Assembly (NCBI GenBank): GCA_041396845.1
Contig: JAWKXU010000003.1
Location: 124,001-188,000 of the forward strand
Source of the DNA: JAWKXU01 sp020446465
GTDB lineage: Bacteria; Pseudomonadota; Alphaproteobacteria; Sphingomonadales; Sphingomonadaceae
Length of the DNA stretch: 64,000 nucleotides
Direction: 5' to 3'
Part shown: positions 17,001 through 24,424 of the stretch, piece by piece
Layout of the letters: every line of letters begins with the position of its first letter
Position numbering within the stretch: position 1 is the stretch's first letter
Program-made: the position numbers and the translations under genes
Notes under the pieces: generated by a model
The model's input: the letters and a program-made list of their open reading frames with translations, nothing else
Told to the model about the DNA's origin: nothing
Database searches by the model: none

Positions 17001-17544
17001 TTACCAGTCGATGCTGGAAGATGCGATCGTGGCGGCAAAGGCGGGCGATATCGGACTGGAGCGGGACAGCGGCCCGCTAAGCCCACAGATCACTGTCGAT
17101 GCACCAATCATGATCCCGGAAGACTATGTTCCTGATCTTGCTGTGCGGATGGCGCTCTATCGCCGGTTGAACGATGCACGTGACAGCAGCGAAATTGAAG
17201 CCATGGCCGCTGAAATGATAGACAGGTTTGGCCCCCTGCCCGACCCGACAAGCAACCTCGTGCGGCTGATCGAAATCAAGCATCAGGCAATTGCCGCCAA
17301 TATCGCCAAGATTGATGTGGGCGCGCGCGGCACACTGGTTACATTCCATAACGATGATTTTCCTGACCCTGCAGGCCTCATCGCTTATGTGGAACGGCTT
17401 AAAGGAACGGCGAAACTGCGCCCTGACATGAAGCTGGCCATCAATCGCGCCTGGGGCGACCCGAAGAGCCGCCTTAACGGCCTGTTCCAGCTTACCAGAG
17501 GGCTATCCGGGATCGTCAAAAAGGCGAAAAAGAAGGCTGCCTGA
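14059..17544 (+). CDS. mfd: Transcription-repair coupling factor Mfd
   Basis: 1161 residues, normal length. Mfd removes RNA polymerase stalled at DNA damage and recruits UvrA. N-terminal UvrB-homology regions (DCLPYDRASP near residue 75) are followed by the RNA polymerase interaction domain (about 480-560, GDLVVHMDHGIGRYLGLESI). The RecG-like translocase core has GDVGFGKTEVALRAAF and DEEQRFGV. The C-terminal D7 domain is present. Starts 21 bp after sdhE. Confidence 0.97.
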   Translation: MPDLSRILTAKAPLTLASVARGSQPLIMADLARAAKGRAVFIAPDDAAMRALADAAAFFAPELEVIEFPAWDCLPYDRASPAHSVSARRLAALHRLQAGKAGSQLFITTVNALLQRVLSPFRIRESVRALKPGLEIGRESLIALLQRQGYARTDTVADVGDFAVRGSLFDIYPSGLEAGLRLDFFGDELESLRLFDPNTQRTTTVVEEHLLIPASEALLDEHTIKRFRSGYRERFGANATGDPLYQAVSDGRRLAGMEHWLPLFEDRLATLFDHLDPANDVLVIDNAAIGAEAERLADIADYFRARSETAGQAAGSYRPLPPDAIYLAQEEFETALAAWPAHRANIFAEPESSTVLDFGFSSSRDFAPERARGDNIYEAAAKHFGSEVKAGRKAIFAAYSTGSRARITSILEEAGTPFALAETWQEALGKAAGKKPVAVVLPLDNGFASSELEVLTEQDILGDRLVRRKKKRKNADAFLSELSALHAGDLVVHMDHGIGRYLGLESIPVGKSPHDCVMLEYAGGDKLYIPVENIDVLSRYGSSEDAVPLDRLGGEAWQRRRAKLKERIREIAGELMRTAAARALKTAPAYVADDAAYSQFVDRFPWEETDDQDRAIEDVLKDLSEGKPMDRLVCGDVGFGKTEVALRAAFVAAMAGEQVALVAPTTLLARQHYTNFKDRFAGFPLKVGRLSRLVPAKEATQTRAGLADGTVDLVIGTHALLSKSVEFKRLGLVIVDEEQRFGVNHKERLKQLRTDVHVLTLTATPIPRTLQMAMSGLRELSTIQTPPIDRLAVRTYVMEWDEMVMREALLREHHRGGQSFLIVPRIADMPQIEDWLRESVPEVKVVTAHGQMSAGEVEERMSAFYERKYDVLLSTTIVESGLDIPSANTIIIHRADLFGLAQLYQLRGRVGRSKLRAYAYLTYPKDQALSEVAEKRLKVLGDLDSLGAGFQLASHDLDIRGAGNLLGDEQSGHIREVGFELYQSMLEDAIVAAKAGDIGLERDSGPLSPQITVDAPIMIPEDYVPDLAVRMALYRRLNDARDSSEIEAMAAEMIDRFGPLPDPTSNLVRLIEIKHQAIAANIAKIDVGARGTLVTFHNDDFPDPAGLIAYVERLKGTAKLRPDMKLAINRAWGDPKSRLNGLFQLTRGLSGIVKKAKKKAA

Positions 17545-17564
17545 CCAGCAATCGCCCTGCACCT

Positions 17565-18899
17565 TTATCCCTTCACAATGTCGAGAAACTCTGCTGCCGA
17601 TATCGGTTGGGAACGCAGGAAGCCCTGATAATAATCGCAACCTTCGCGCGCGATCAGTTCGCGCTGCCCCTCATTTTCGATTCCCTCGACAAGCACTTTG
17701 AGGTCAAGCGCCTTGGCCATAGCCAGAATGGCGCGCAAGACGGCAAGATCACGAGGGTCACTTTCAATTTCGTCGATCATTACCCGGTCCAGCTTCAGGT
17801 AATGGAGTGGCAGGAGTTTCAGATAGCGAAAATTGCAGAACCCGGCTCCAAAATCGTCAAGCGCAATACGGATGCCAAGGTCACGCAATTGTCCCAAAGA
17901 GTGCGCTGAACGGTCAATATCCGACAACAGGGCTTCTTCGGTAATCTCCAGTGTTAGCAGGTCGGGCGAAAAACCGGCCTCCACAATCGCAGCGGCAATA
18001 TCATTGGGAAACGATACCGCGCCCAGATCCGTGGGTGTGACATTAAGCGACAATCGCAAATGTTCCGGCCATTGTGCGGCATCGGATAGTGCGCGCGACG
18101 CGATGTGGCGCGAAAGCTGGGCGACATGGTCAGCGCGCTCGGCAATCGTGAACAGGGCGCCCGCCCCGATCCGCCCGACTTCGCCATGCTGCCAGCGGGC
18201 CAGCGCCTCTGCACCCACGATGCGATCTCCATCGACCGCATATTGCGGCTGATAGAGAACCTCTATCTCGTTGCGGTCAATGGCGTTCAACAAGTCCGCT
18301 TCGAGCTGCACCGCTGTCCGCCCCGCAGGGTTTAGTTCGCCATCTGCCCAAAGCAGCCTGCGCGCAGATTGGCGCTGGGCGCGGTTCAATGTATCGGCAA
18401 GCCTATCGACAATCGTTTCGGGCTTTTCGTCAGGCATGGCCCGGACAAGTGCAATGCGCGGCCACAGGCGCATTGTGCCGCCATTTTGATGACTGATAAT
18501 GGGTCGGGCCACACTGTCGGCAAGGGCTTCTGCCAGCCATTGCCACCTCTCCCTGCTGCATGGATCGTCGGCGACAAGCATAAACCGCCCGCCGCCGACT
18601 CGAACAACGGCGCAGTCGCCTTCAACCTCGCTATCTGCAAATTCCATGATGCGCCGGGCAACCTCTGCAAGCGCCGCATCGCCCGCGTCCGCGCCATAAG
18701 CGAGATTGACGGTTTCGAAACGGCGCAGCCCCAACATCATCCCATGTATCGGCGCGATCCGACCGGCGGCCTGTGCCTCTGCTTCCCATTGCGCGATTCG
18801 CGTATGCGCGGCCACCACGTCGGGCAAGCCCGTCAACGCGTCGCGGTTCGTCGCCAGTTGAAACTCTGGCCCGAAATCGGAAGTGACCCTGTCATTCAT
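17565..18899 (-). CDS. EAL-domain cyclic-di-GMP phosphodiesterase with degenerate GGDEF
   Basis: 444 residues from ATG 18899 (a start at 18917 adds six). The N-terminal half is a GGDEF-like domain whose signature is degenerate (RVGGGRFMLVADD), so it should not make c-di-GMP. The C-terminal half is an EAL domain with EALARW, EITEEALL, LDDFGAGFCNF, LKLDRVMID and VEGIEN. These hold most metal-binding and catalytic residues, so c-di-GMP hydrolysis is likely. No transmembrane segment is seen. It converges on mfd and its start is close to the divergent NAD kinase gene. Confidence 0.88.
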   Translation of the reverse strand: MNDRVTSDFGPEFQLATNRDALTGLPDVVAAHTRIAQWEAEAQAAGRIAPIHGMMLGLRRFETVNLAYGADAGDAALAEVARRIMEFADSEVEGDCAVVRVGGGRFMLVADDPCSRERWQWLAEALADSVARPIISHQNGGTMRLWPRIALVRAMPDEKPETIVDRLADTLNRAQRQSARRLLWADGELNPAGRTAVQLEADLLNAIDRNEIEVLYQPQYAVDGDRIVGAEALARWQHGEVGRIGAGALFTIAERADHVAQLSRHIASRALSDAAQWPEHLRLSLNVTPTDLGAVSFPNDIAAAIVEAGFSPDLLTLEITEEALLSDIDRSAHSLGQLRDLGIRIALDDFGAGFCNFRYLKLLPLHYLKLDRVMIDEIESDPRDLAVLRAILAMAKALDLKVLVEGIENEGQRELIAREGCDYYQGFLRSQPISAAEFLDIVKG

Positions 18900-19054
18900 T
18901 ACAACCCGCCTTACCATCGACCGGTTTAGAAGTTCCTTCCATCTCCAATTTTTCGCAGAGTGCGCCGATTTGTTGCCAAGAGGCTGGCACGTTCATAGTG
19001 TTGCGCGAAGCCGCTCCCTCAATGGTCAGCGGTGTTTGCAGGGAGTGGCACTAC

Positions 19055-19843
19055 GTGCGCGCAAGACACAATTTCGAACGGCTGGCCTTGCTGGCATCCG
19101 ACACGCCCAAAGCGCAGGAAGCTGCAAAATCCATTTCCGGATCGTGTGACTGGGTGCCGCTGGCCGAGGCTGACGCCGTTGTTGTGCTCGGTGGGGACGG
19201 CTTCATGCTCCACGTGCTGCACCAGATGATGGATCAGCGGCGGATTATTCCGGCATACGGCATGAACCTTGGCACAGTCGGTTTTTTGATGAACCGTTTC
19301 ATTCGTCGGTCCGATCTTATCGATACGCTCAACAAGGCGCGGGCCTTTGCAGTCGATCCGCTATCCATGGAAGCGACGACTCGCGATGGAACAAAGCACG
19401 CCTTTTACGCCATCAACGAAGTGTCCTTGCTGCGCGAAACCCGCCAGACAGCCAAGATCGAAGTGACGGTGAACGAAAAAGTGCGGATCGATGAACTGTT
19501 TTGCGATGGTGTGCTGGTTGCAACGCCGGCCGGTTCCACCGCCTATAACCTTTCTGCCAATGGGCCGATTTTGCCCCTCGATTCGAAGATGCTGGCACTT
19601 ACCCCGATCAGTGCATTTCGCCCGCGGCGTTGGCGCGGAGCAATCCTGCCCGACTTTTCACGGATAAAACTGCGGGTTCTGGAACCGGACAAACGGCCTG
19701 TGGCCGCCGTCGCGGACCAGAAGGAATTGCGCCATATAGCAGAAGTGCAGCTGCGGATTTCGCGCGATCAGGAACTGACCTTGCTGTTTGATCCCGGTCA
19801 TAGCCTGGATGAACGCATAGTGGGGGAACAGTTCATAGCCTGA
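19055..19843 (+). CDS. nadK: NAD kinase
   Basis: 262 residues from GTG 19055, which has GGGAG 9 bp upstream; starts at 18998 or 19019 would add residues without family support. It phosphorylates NAD to NADP. Visible motifs are the diphosphate-binding GGDGFML, NLGTVGFL, and the NAD-binding TPAGSTAYNLSANGPILP. It is the last core gene before element B. Confidence 0.93.
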   Translation: MRARHNFERLALLASDTPKAQEAAKSISGSCDWVPLAEADAVVVLGGDGFMLHVLHQMMDQRRIIPAYGMNLGTVGFLMNRFIRRSDLIDTLNKARAFAVDPLSMEATTRDGTKHAFYAINEVSLLRETRQTAKIEVTVNEKVRIDELFCDGVLVATPAGSTAYNLSANGPILPLDSKMLALTPISAFRPRRWRGAILPDFSRIKLRVLEPDKRPVAAVADQKELRHIAEVQLRISRDQELTLLFDPGHSLDERIVGEQFIA

Positions 19844-19859
19844 ACAGCGGCGCTCTGTC

Positions 19860-19878
19860 CTTCTCACTTATTGAGAAG
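19860..19878 (+). terminator. Weak hairpin after NAD kinase gene
   Basis: CTTCTCA and TGAGAAG pair around a five-base loop, 17 bp after the nadK stop. No U-tract follows, so termination would be weak or protein-dependent. Confidence 0.35.
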
Positions 19879-19906
19879 AACCTGACACATTCGATTAAAA
19901 GAAAAG

Positions 19907-19933
19907 AAAATGGCTCCCCGAGTTGGATTCGAA
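19907..19933 (-). repeat. Left attachment repeat of element B (tRNA-Asn 3' end)
   Basis: Twenty-seven bases identical to 29064-29090: AAAA followed by the last 23 bases of tRNA-Asn read in reverse (TGGCTCCCCGAG, TTGGATTCGAA). Sequence diverges immediately afterwards (TATT here, CCAA at the right copy), which places the crossover within the T arm/acceptor part. Confidence 0.93.
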
Positions 19934-20042
19934 TATTAATAGCTAAAACATTGAAAATAATGCTTTAATTTATGAATTAACGGGTGGGTATAATATTATT
20001 TCCCACATTATTACCCACGAAAATAAACCTCTGGAAAGTCGC

Positions 20043-20729
20043 TTGAGTATTCATAGCTTTGTGGAGTTAGATAGGATCACAGCGATGCCTAAATATGCGA
20101 AATCCCAACATGATCTCGAAATTGAGCTTGAGGAGCAGCTAGCCGCGTTCCGCTCGTCAATGAAACAATATGACTCCGGACATCAATGGGAGGCAAAACG
20201 CATCGCGTCGTCGATCTACATTCTCTGCTTTGACGGATCGGGAAGGACAAAAAGTTTACTTGGAATGCTCAACCGCAAGCAAAAGATGCAATTTGTAAAT
20301 TCACGACATGAACCGGATGTTGGCAAGATCAAGGTAGCTTTCGTATCGCCGCCTACATCCCTTTTGATGATACGCAGCAATGGAGACAAGACCGCATTCC
20401 ATCCGGCATTCGGCTACAATTTTAAAGATGGTCAGTTGCCGACATTAGCCTTCAGTAAATGGTGGGATGGTCGCATCTTTCATCCCGCAACCGAAATTTC
20501 ACTTAGCCGCAAAAACATAATTTTCAGTGCCCGAACTCAAGATGGCGGAGCACATGTCGACGACCATTTGACAGACCTAAATTATCGAATTCTTCGGACC
20601 ATAGGTCAGGCAAATGTGATGTTGTCGATTGGAGGACAGACCAGCGAACCACCTGGAAATTTGGTCTGGCCGATAATTCGGCAAATAGCATGGGAGTTGG
20701 ATCAATCCCTTATGGCTTCGGGTTTTTAA
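20043..20729 (+). CDS. AT-rich cargo gene of element B, unknown function
   Basis: 228 residues. It is the only rightward gene of the island, sits beside the left attachment repeat and is clearly more AT-rich than its neighbours. Start ATGs at 20076 or the upstream TTG-type start are possible. The segments SSIYILCFDGSGRTKSLLGM and ARTQDGGAHVDDHL recall a widespread family of uncharacterised bacterial proteins, but I cannot name a function. Position and composition are those of satellite or prophage cargo, which is often anti-phage; that is inference only. Confidence 0.7.
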   Translation: MSIHSFVELDRITAMPKYAKSQHDLEIELEEQLAAFRSSMKQYDSGHQWEAKRIASSIYILCFDGSGRTKSLLGMLNRKQKMQFVNSRHEPDVGKIKVAFVSPPTSLLMIRSNGDKTAFHPAFGYNFKDGQLPTLAFSKWWDGRIFHPATEISLSRKNIIFSARTQDGGAHVDDHLTDLNYRILRTIGQANVMLSIGGQTSEPPGNLVWPIIRQIAWELDQSLMASGF

Positions 20730-20898
20730 TCATCACTTCAAGAACCGCCCAGAGGTGCCGGGCCGCTGCAACTGAATCTTCCGTCCCACTTTCATAGGGG
20801 GTTGGGAAATGCTTCCAATATTCCTCTAAAATCTCAGGTCGTAATGAGACGTTTGAAGTGTTGATGCGTATATGCATTTGCGCCCGGTGACCCTTCAT
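20710..20898 (-). CDS. Short unknown protein after the large terminase
   Basis: 62 residues (RPEILEEYWKHFPTPYESGT in the middle). It is the last leftward gene of the operon and overlaps the end of the convergent cargo gene by 20 bp. No motif recognised. Confidence 0.4.
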   Translation of the reverse strand: MKGHRAQMHIRINTSNVSLRPEILEEYWKHFPTPYESGTEDSVAAARHLWAVLEVMIKNPKP

Positions 20899-20910
20899 AG
20901 ATTTATGCCC

Positions 20911-22308
20911 CTATATTCCGCCAACCCTAACCAGTTGCGCGCGCTCATCACGCCGCAGGCAACCATAGCGCACAGCATCGGCGGCATGGTCTGGGCCGGA
21001 TGAATCCACGTCCTCAACGCGCTTTTGGTCCCGTGCAAGATAGGGAACCGTTGACCAGAAGTATTCGCACACGCGCGAGATATACAGGCCCGGCACGTCT
21101 GGCTTGCCAGCATCGGCCAAGAGGCGGCGCATGATATTCCAGCCGGTAAGGCGATCAGCTTTCTTGGCCGGGCGAAAATAGACCCGCTCACGCATGAACT
21201 CGTCCGCAATGCTGCCACTGCCGGACCCGGTGCGGGCGAATATGGCATCATCGGCCACGCCACGCGCCTGGACGTTCCAGCGCTTGCACATGGCAAGGAT
21301 TTCCTCAGCCAGTATCGGCACGGTCCAGCCTATGCCCTCGCTCGGTCTATCGGGCTTGCAGGTCGCCAGTTCATCAACCAGCACAAGGCTATCACGGGGA
21401 TAGAACTTGCCGTCCGGCCCTTGCCCGCCGGGTGATTTCGCAACAATGTATGTCACGCTCGGCGCACTGCTTCCGAAGTCGTGCGTTAGATAGGTTTGCC
21501 AGCCAGGCGGCAACTTCCCATAGGCCGGGCCAGTGTGAGTTTCGGGAATACACGGCCACGGATCTATCGCGTTGCGGGCTTCATCCAGCACGTTCGCAAA
21601 ATATGCCCCGCGCGCTATGGCCCAATCGCCATCAATCCACGCTTTCAGCAATTCCTTGTCATCCGGGCAACTGGAGCGAAGCTGGCCCTCGTATTGTTCC
21701 CGGTCAATGAATTGATTGCCCGAAAAGGTTGACGGGGCATAGACCCACGGGCGGCCCGATTTCTCTTCGGTGAACATTGTCCACGGTGCGGATTTGAACA
21801 CATAGCGCTTGGCAAGCCAGTAGTGACCGACGCCGCCGGGGTTTGCCGCCATAATCATGCGGATCGGCACGTCTTTCGGACCGCGCAGGTTTGACCGCAG
21901 AATATCAAGCAAGGCGGAATCGGGATATTGCCCCGCCTCATCCACCATCAGCAGCGTGAAAGTGCGCCCCTGATACTTGGCATAATCGGCATGGGATTCG
22001 AGTTGACCCAATTCCAGATAGCCACCGTTCGGGAAGCGCCATACATGCTCGCCGGAATTATACCGGGCCGCTCCCCCATAGACCGCGCCAAACAATTCGC
22101 GGGTTATCAATTCAAAGTCAGCAAGGCCCTTATAGGTGCGCCGAATGTATAGGATTCGCGCTGCCGTGCCGTATTGCTCCACATGGCGGAGGGCGAGCAA
22201 GGCGAGCGCATAGGATTTCCCGCCTCCACGCCCCCCGCCCAGGAACGCATCGACTTCCTCCGGAAGCAGAAGCGTGCGCTCCTGAAAGGGGTTCCGCTCC
22301 AGATTCAC
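20911..22308 (-). CDS. Phage terminase large subunit (TerL)
   Basis: 465 residues. Terminase large subunits drive DNA into the procapsid and cut it to length. The ATPase domain shows Walker A GGGRGGGKSYALALL near residue 25 and a Walker B-like LLMVDEAGQYPD near 120. The C-terminal nuclease begins around THDFGSSAPSVTYIV (first acidic residue), with further acidic residues at VADDAIF and DHAADAVRYG. It looks intact. The gene starts 4 bp inside the upstream gene. Its presence without any portal or capsid gene is the notable point of this island. Confidence 0.92.
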   Translation of the reverse strand: MNLERNPFQERTLLLPEEVDAFLGGGRGGGKSYALALLALRHVEQYGTAARILYIRRTYKGLADFELITRELFGAVYGGAARYNSGEHVWRFPNGGYLELGQLESHADYAKYQGRTFTLLMVDEAGQYPDSALLDILRSNLRGPKDVPIRMIMAANPGGVGHYWLAKRYVFKSAPWTMFTEEKSGRPWVYAPSTFSGNQFIDREQYEGQLRSSCPDDKELLKAWIDGDWAIARGAYFANVLDEARNAIDPWPCIPETHTGPAYGKLPPGWQTYLTHDFGSSAPSVTYIVAKSPGGQGPDGKFYPRDSLVLVDELATCKPDRPSEGIGWTVPILAEEILAMCKRWNVQARGVADDAIFARTGSGSGSIADEFMRERVYFRPAKKADRLTGWNIMRRLLADAGKPDVPGLYISRVCEYFWSTVPYLARDQKRVEDVDSSGPDHAADAVRYGCLRRDERAQLVRVGGI

Positions 22309-23000
22309 TGCATCGACTGGTTGAACGCCTCGCCAGCCGCATCGGCATCTGCCGCGCCGCGCTCGATTTCGGCAATCTTGCGGGGATCGGTCAGTTCCTT
22401 GACGAGTTGCTGCGCGGCGTTAATCGCCGCCAGTGAAGAATCAAGGCTGTCATTGACCATCGCTTCGTCCGCAGTCTCTTCGGCGGCGTGCTTCGCGTAA
22501 ATCGAGGCCAGACAACTTTGCCGTTCGTTGTCGGGTATCCCGGTAACTGAACCCGGAGCATTAACGAGCGCGGCCAGTTCCGGTCCCCGATTGCCCGATA
22601 CGAACTCCTCCAGCATTTTCGCCCGGCCTACCGCGTCTAGCGAACGGAATACGCTGCGAATCTCGCCCGCAAAGGCGTCGGGCGTCAGGTTGACCTTTTC
22701 GGCGCGGCGGCGATTAACGTCCTCGAACCCTGCTGTCGCAATCCCGCCGATGCGTTGCATTGTCGCTTTTATGTCCGCTTCATACTTGCGTGCCGCCTTC
22801 GCAACCTTGAGGGCGTGCGCATCCGGGGTGTCGAGAGGACTGCGGCTCCGGTTCATCGTGTCGAGTGCTTCCACGCCCCGTCGCAGCCTGTTCAACTCCG
22901 CTTGCATACCCTGCGAAGGCGTATGGTCGCCAACATTCATGCCGCTGGCGATGGCCTCGATTGCGCGCACAATCGAATCGCGCGGGTCTATCTTAGGCAT
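22305..23000 (-). CDS. Unknown protein between the terminase genes
   Basis: 231 residues, largely helical and acidic (AVGRAKMLEEFVSGNRGPEL). Overlaps terL by 4 bp and follows the 82-residue gene by 3 bp. It could be a packaging or helper-interaction factor, judged from position only. No family is recognised. Confidence 0.6.
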   Translation of the reverse strand: MPKIDPRDSIVRAIEAIASGMNVGDHTPSQGMQAELNRLRRGVEALDTMNRSRSPLDTPDAHALKVAKAARKYEADIKATMQRIGGIATAGFEDVNRRRAEKVNLTPDAFAGEIRSVFRSLDAVGRAKMLEEFVSGNRGPELAALVNAPGSVTGIPDNERQSCLASIYAKHAAEETADEAMVNDSLDSSLAAINAAQQLVKELTDPRKIAEIERGAADADAAGEAFNQSMQ

Positions 23001-23003
23001 GAC

Positions 23004-23252
23004 TTACCAACCCTCTTTCAACATGCGGTAGCCAGGCGCATTCAATCTCCTGACAACCTCGGCAAGGCGTTCGCCTCCATTCTCGCGAAGTCGCCGCGCT
23101 TCCCGCTCCACGCATTCACCGAACGCGACATAAGCGGGGGTGCCGTCGCCAACGCGGGCCGCAAGAGCGGTCGAGAGGGTTGAAAGCGACGTTGCAAGGG
23201 TATCCAGAAGGCCGTTAGCTTCTTCGACTGGTAAGGCGTTTGCCTCGCTCAT
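23004..23252 (-). CDS. Small unknown protein
   Basis: 82 residues, helical (NGLLDTLATSLSTLSTALAA). It sits between the TerS-like and 231-residue genes with 1-3 bp gaps, so it is part of the same packaging cluster. Confidence 0.55.
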   Translation of the reverse strand: MSEANALPVEEANGLLDTLATSLSTLSTALAARVGDGTPAYVAFGECVEREARRLRENGGERLAEVVRRLNAPGYRMLKEGW

Positions 23253-23253
23253 T

Positions 23254-23652
23254 TTATGATTCCTTTCCGATTGAAGTGAATTGCTGGAGACTCATTGCGC
23301 CCGGCAGGGCGATAGTGACGCTCACCCCACCGCCCTGGGGGCTTTCGCCTTCCTTGTAACCATGTGCAGCTTTCAGCAGGAAAATCGCCGCAGTCGTGTT
23401 GCCTTCGCGCGCCTGCTTGGCGAGCAGACTGTGCAGGGTGTGGCGCTCCCGCTCGTGGCCGTGGTCATAGGCTTCCTGCAATTCGGGGAACTCTTCGCGC
23501 CACTTGCGCAGCGTCTTGGGATCAACGCCAAGGGCCGGTGCAATGCCGTTCCAGCGAAAACCTTCCGCCGCCAACTTTCGGATGCGCTCGGCGGCATCAT
23601 CGGCGGGGAACTTGACCAACCCGGTTTTGCGAGGGGTGACGGCTTTTGTCAT
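23254..23652 (-). CDS. Probable terminase small subunit
   Basis: 132 residues. Residues about 25-50 (FRWNGIAPALGVDPKTLRKW) form a DNA-binding helix-turn-helix, followed by helices (EAYDHGHERERHTLHSLLAK, QAREGNTTAAIFLLKAAHGY). The last phrase is typical of phage small terminases and related HTH proteins. It lies upstream of terL in the same operon. A general phage regulator with the same fold is the alternative. Confidence 0.68.
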   Translation of the reverse strand: MTKAVTPRKTGLVKFPADDAAERIRKLAAEGFRWNGIAPALGVDPKTLRKWREEFPELQEAYDHGHERERHTLHSLLAKQAREGNTTAAIFLLKAAHGYKEGESPQGGGVSVTIALPGAMSLQQFTSIGKES

Positions 23653-23697
23653 GGTGCCGGGCTAACACGGCCAAGGCGTTCGGCCACAATTCGGCCA

Positions 23698-24210
23698 CTA
23701 GGCGCACCGCAACCGCTCGAATGCGTCCCGTCTGGCATACCATCGCCGCCCGTCCCGATAGAAACCGGGCAGACCCTTGCGAACGCCACGCTCGATTGCC
23801 CGCCGGGCGCTGCGTTCTGGCATGGATAGCAGGCTGGCAAGCTGCCTTGCGTTCAATGCGTCGGCTGGGGGCGCTGGAGACTCGCTGAGAGTCGTTTGAG
23901 GGGCTGGCGGGGGTCTATGCCCATTGAGGGGGCGAATGGACTCCAGCGGGCTTGTGTGGGCATCTGGCAGGGTATCGCCATCGAGCCATGCCGCAACAGC
24001 CATCGACGCTCCCACTGACACAAGCGCCCGTTTCAATCCCTCTTCGCCCATGTGTGGCATTCTGGCAAACAGGCGAGCGTCCTTTGCAACGCAGTGGTAT
24101 TGGCTGCGCGCATCAGCATCGTTCGCCAGACGCGCCCGTTCTTGGCAATCATCTGCCAATTGCCTGAGCCGCTCGCGCAAGGTGGACAGGTTGCTAATCG
24201 GGGGTGTCAT
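23698..24210 (-). CDS. Protein with C-terminal excisionase-like HTH
   Basis: 170 residues. The N-terminal part is helical (STLRERLRQLADDCQERARL), the centre is Pro-rich, and residues about 118-170 (LNARQLASLLSMPERSARRA ... RRWYARRDAFERLR) resemble an excisionase-type winged helix. It could be a regulator of the packaging genes that follow. Confidence 0.6.
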   Translation of the reverse strand: MTPPISNLSTLRERLRQLADDCQERARLANDADARSQYHCVAKDARLFARMPHMGEEGLKRALVSVGASMAVAAWLDGDTLPDAHTSPLESIRPLNGHRPPPAPQTTLSESPAPPADALNARQLASLLSMPERSARRAIERGVRKGLPGFYRDGRRWYARRDAFERLRCA

Positions 24211-24424
24211 TGGGGCTTCGCGTTGGACAATATGTGGGAAAATAAATTAACAAACTGCACTGTTGTCCGACAAAACAGCGCAAATTCTAATGGTATTGCA
24301 GGAAGGTAATAATCGTGCGGGCAGAGCCAAGCGCCAATATCGAGCCACCGCCTCTTTTTTATAGCGGGAAAGGCGGGACCAGCCATACCATCACGCACCT
24401 TCAAACATACGGCACAAACGGGCT

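Noticed and set aside
20043..20729. Calling the cargo gene a defence gene
   Set aside because: Only position and composition support this; no known defence domain is visible, so it stays unknown.
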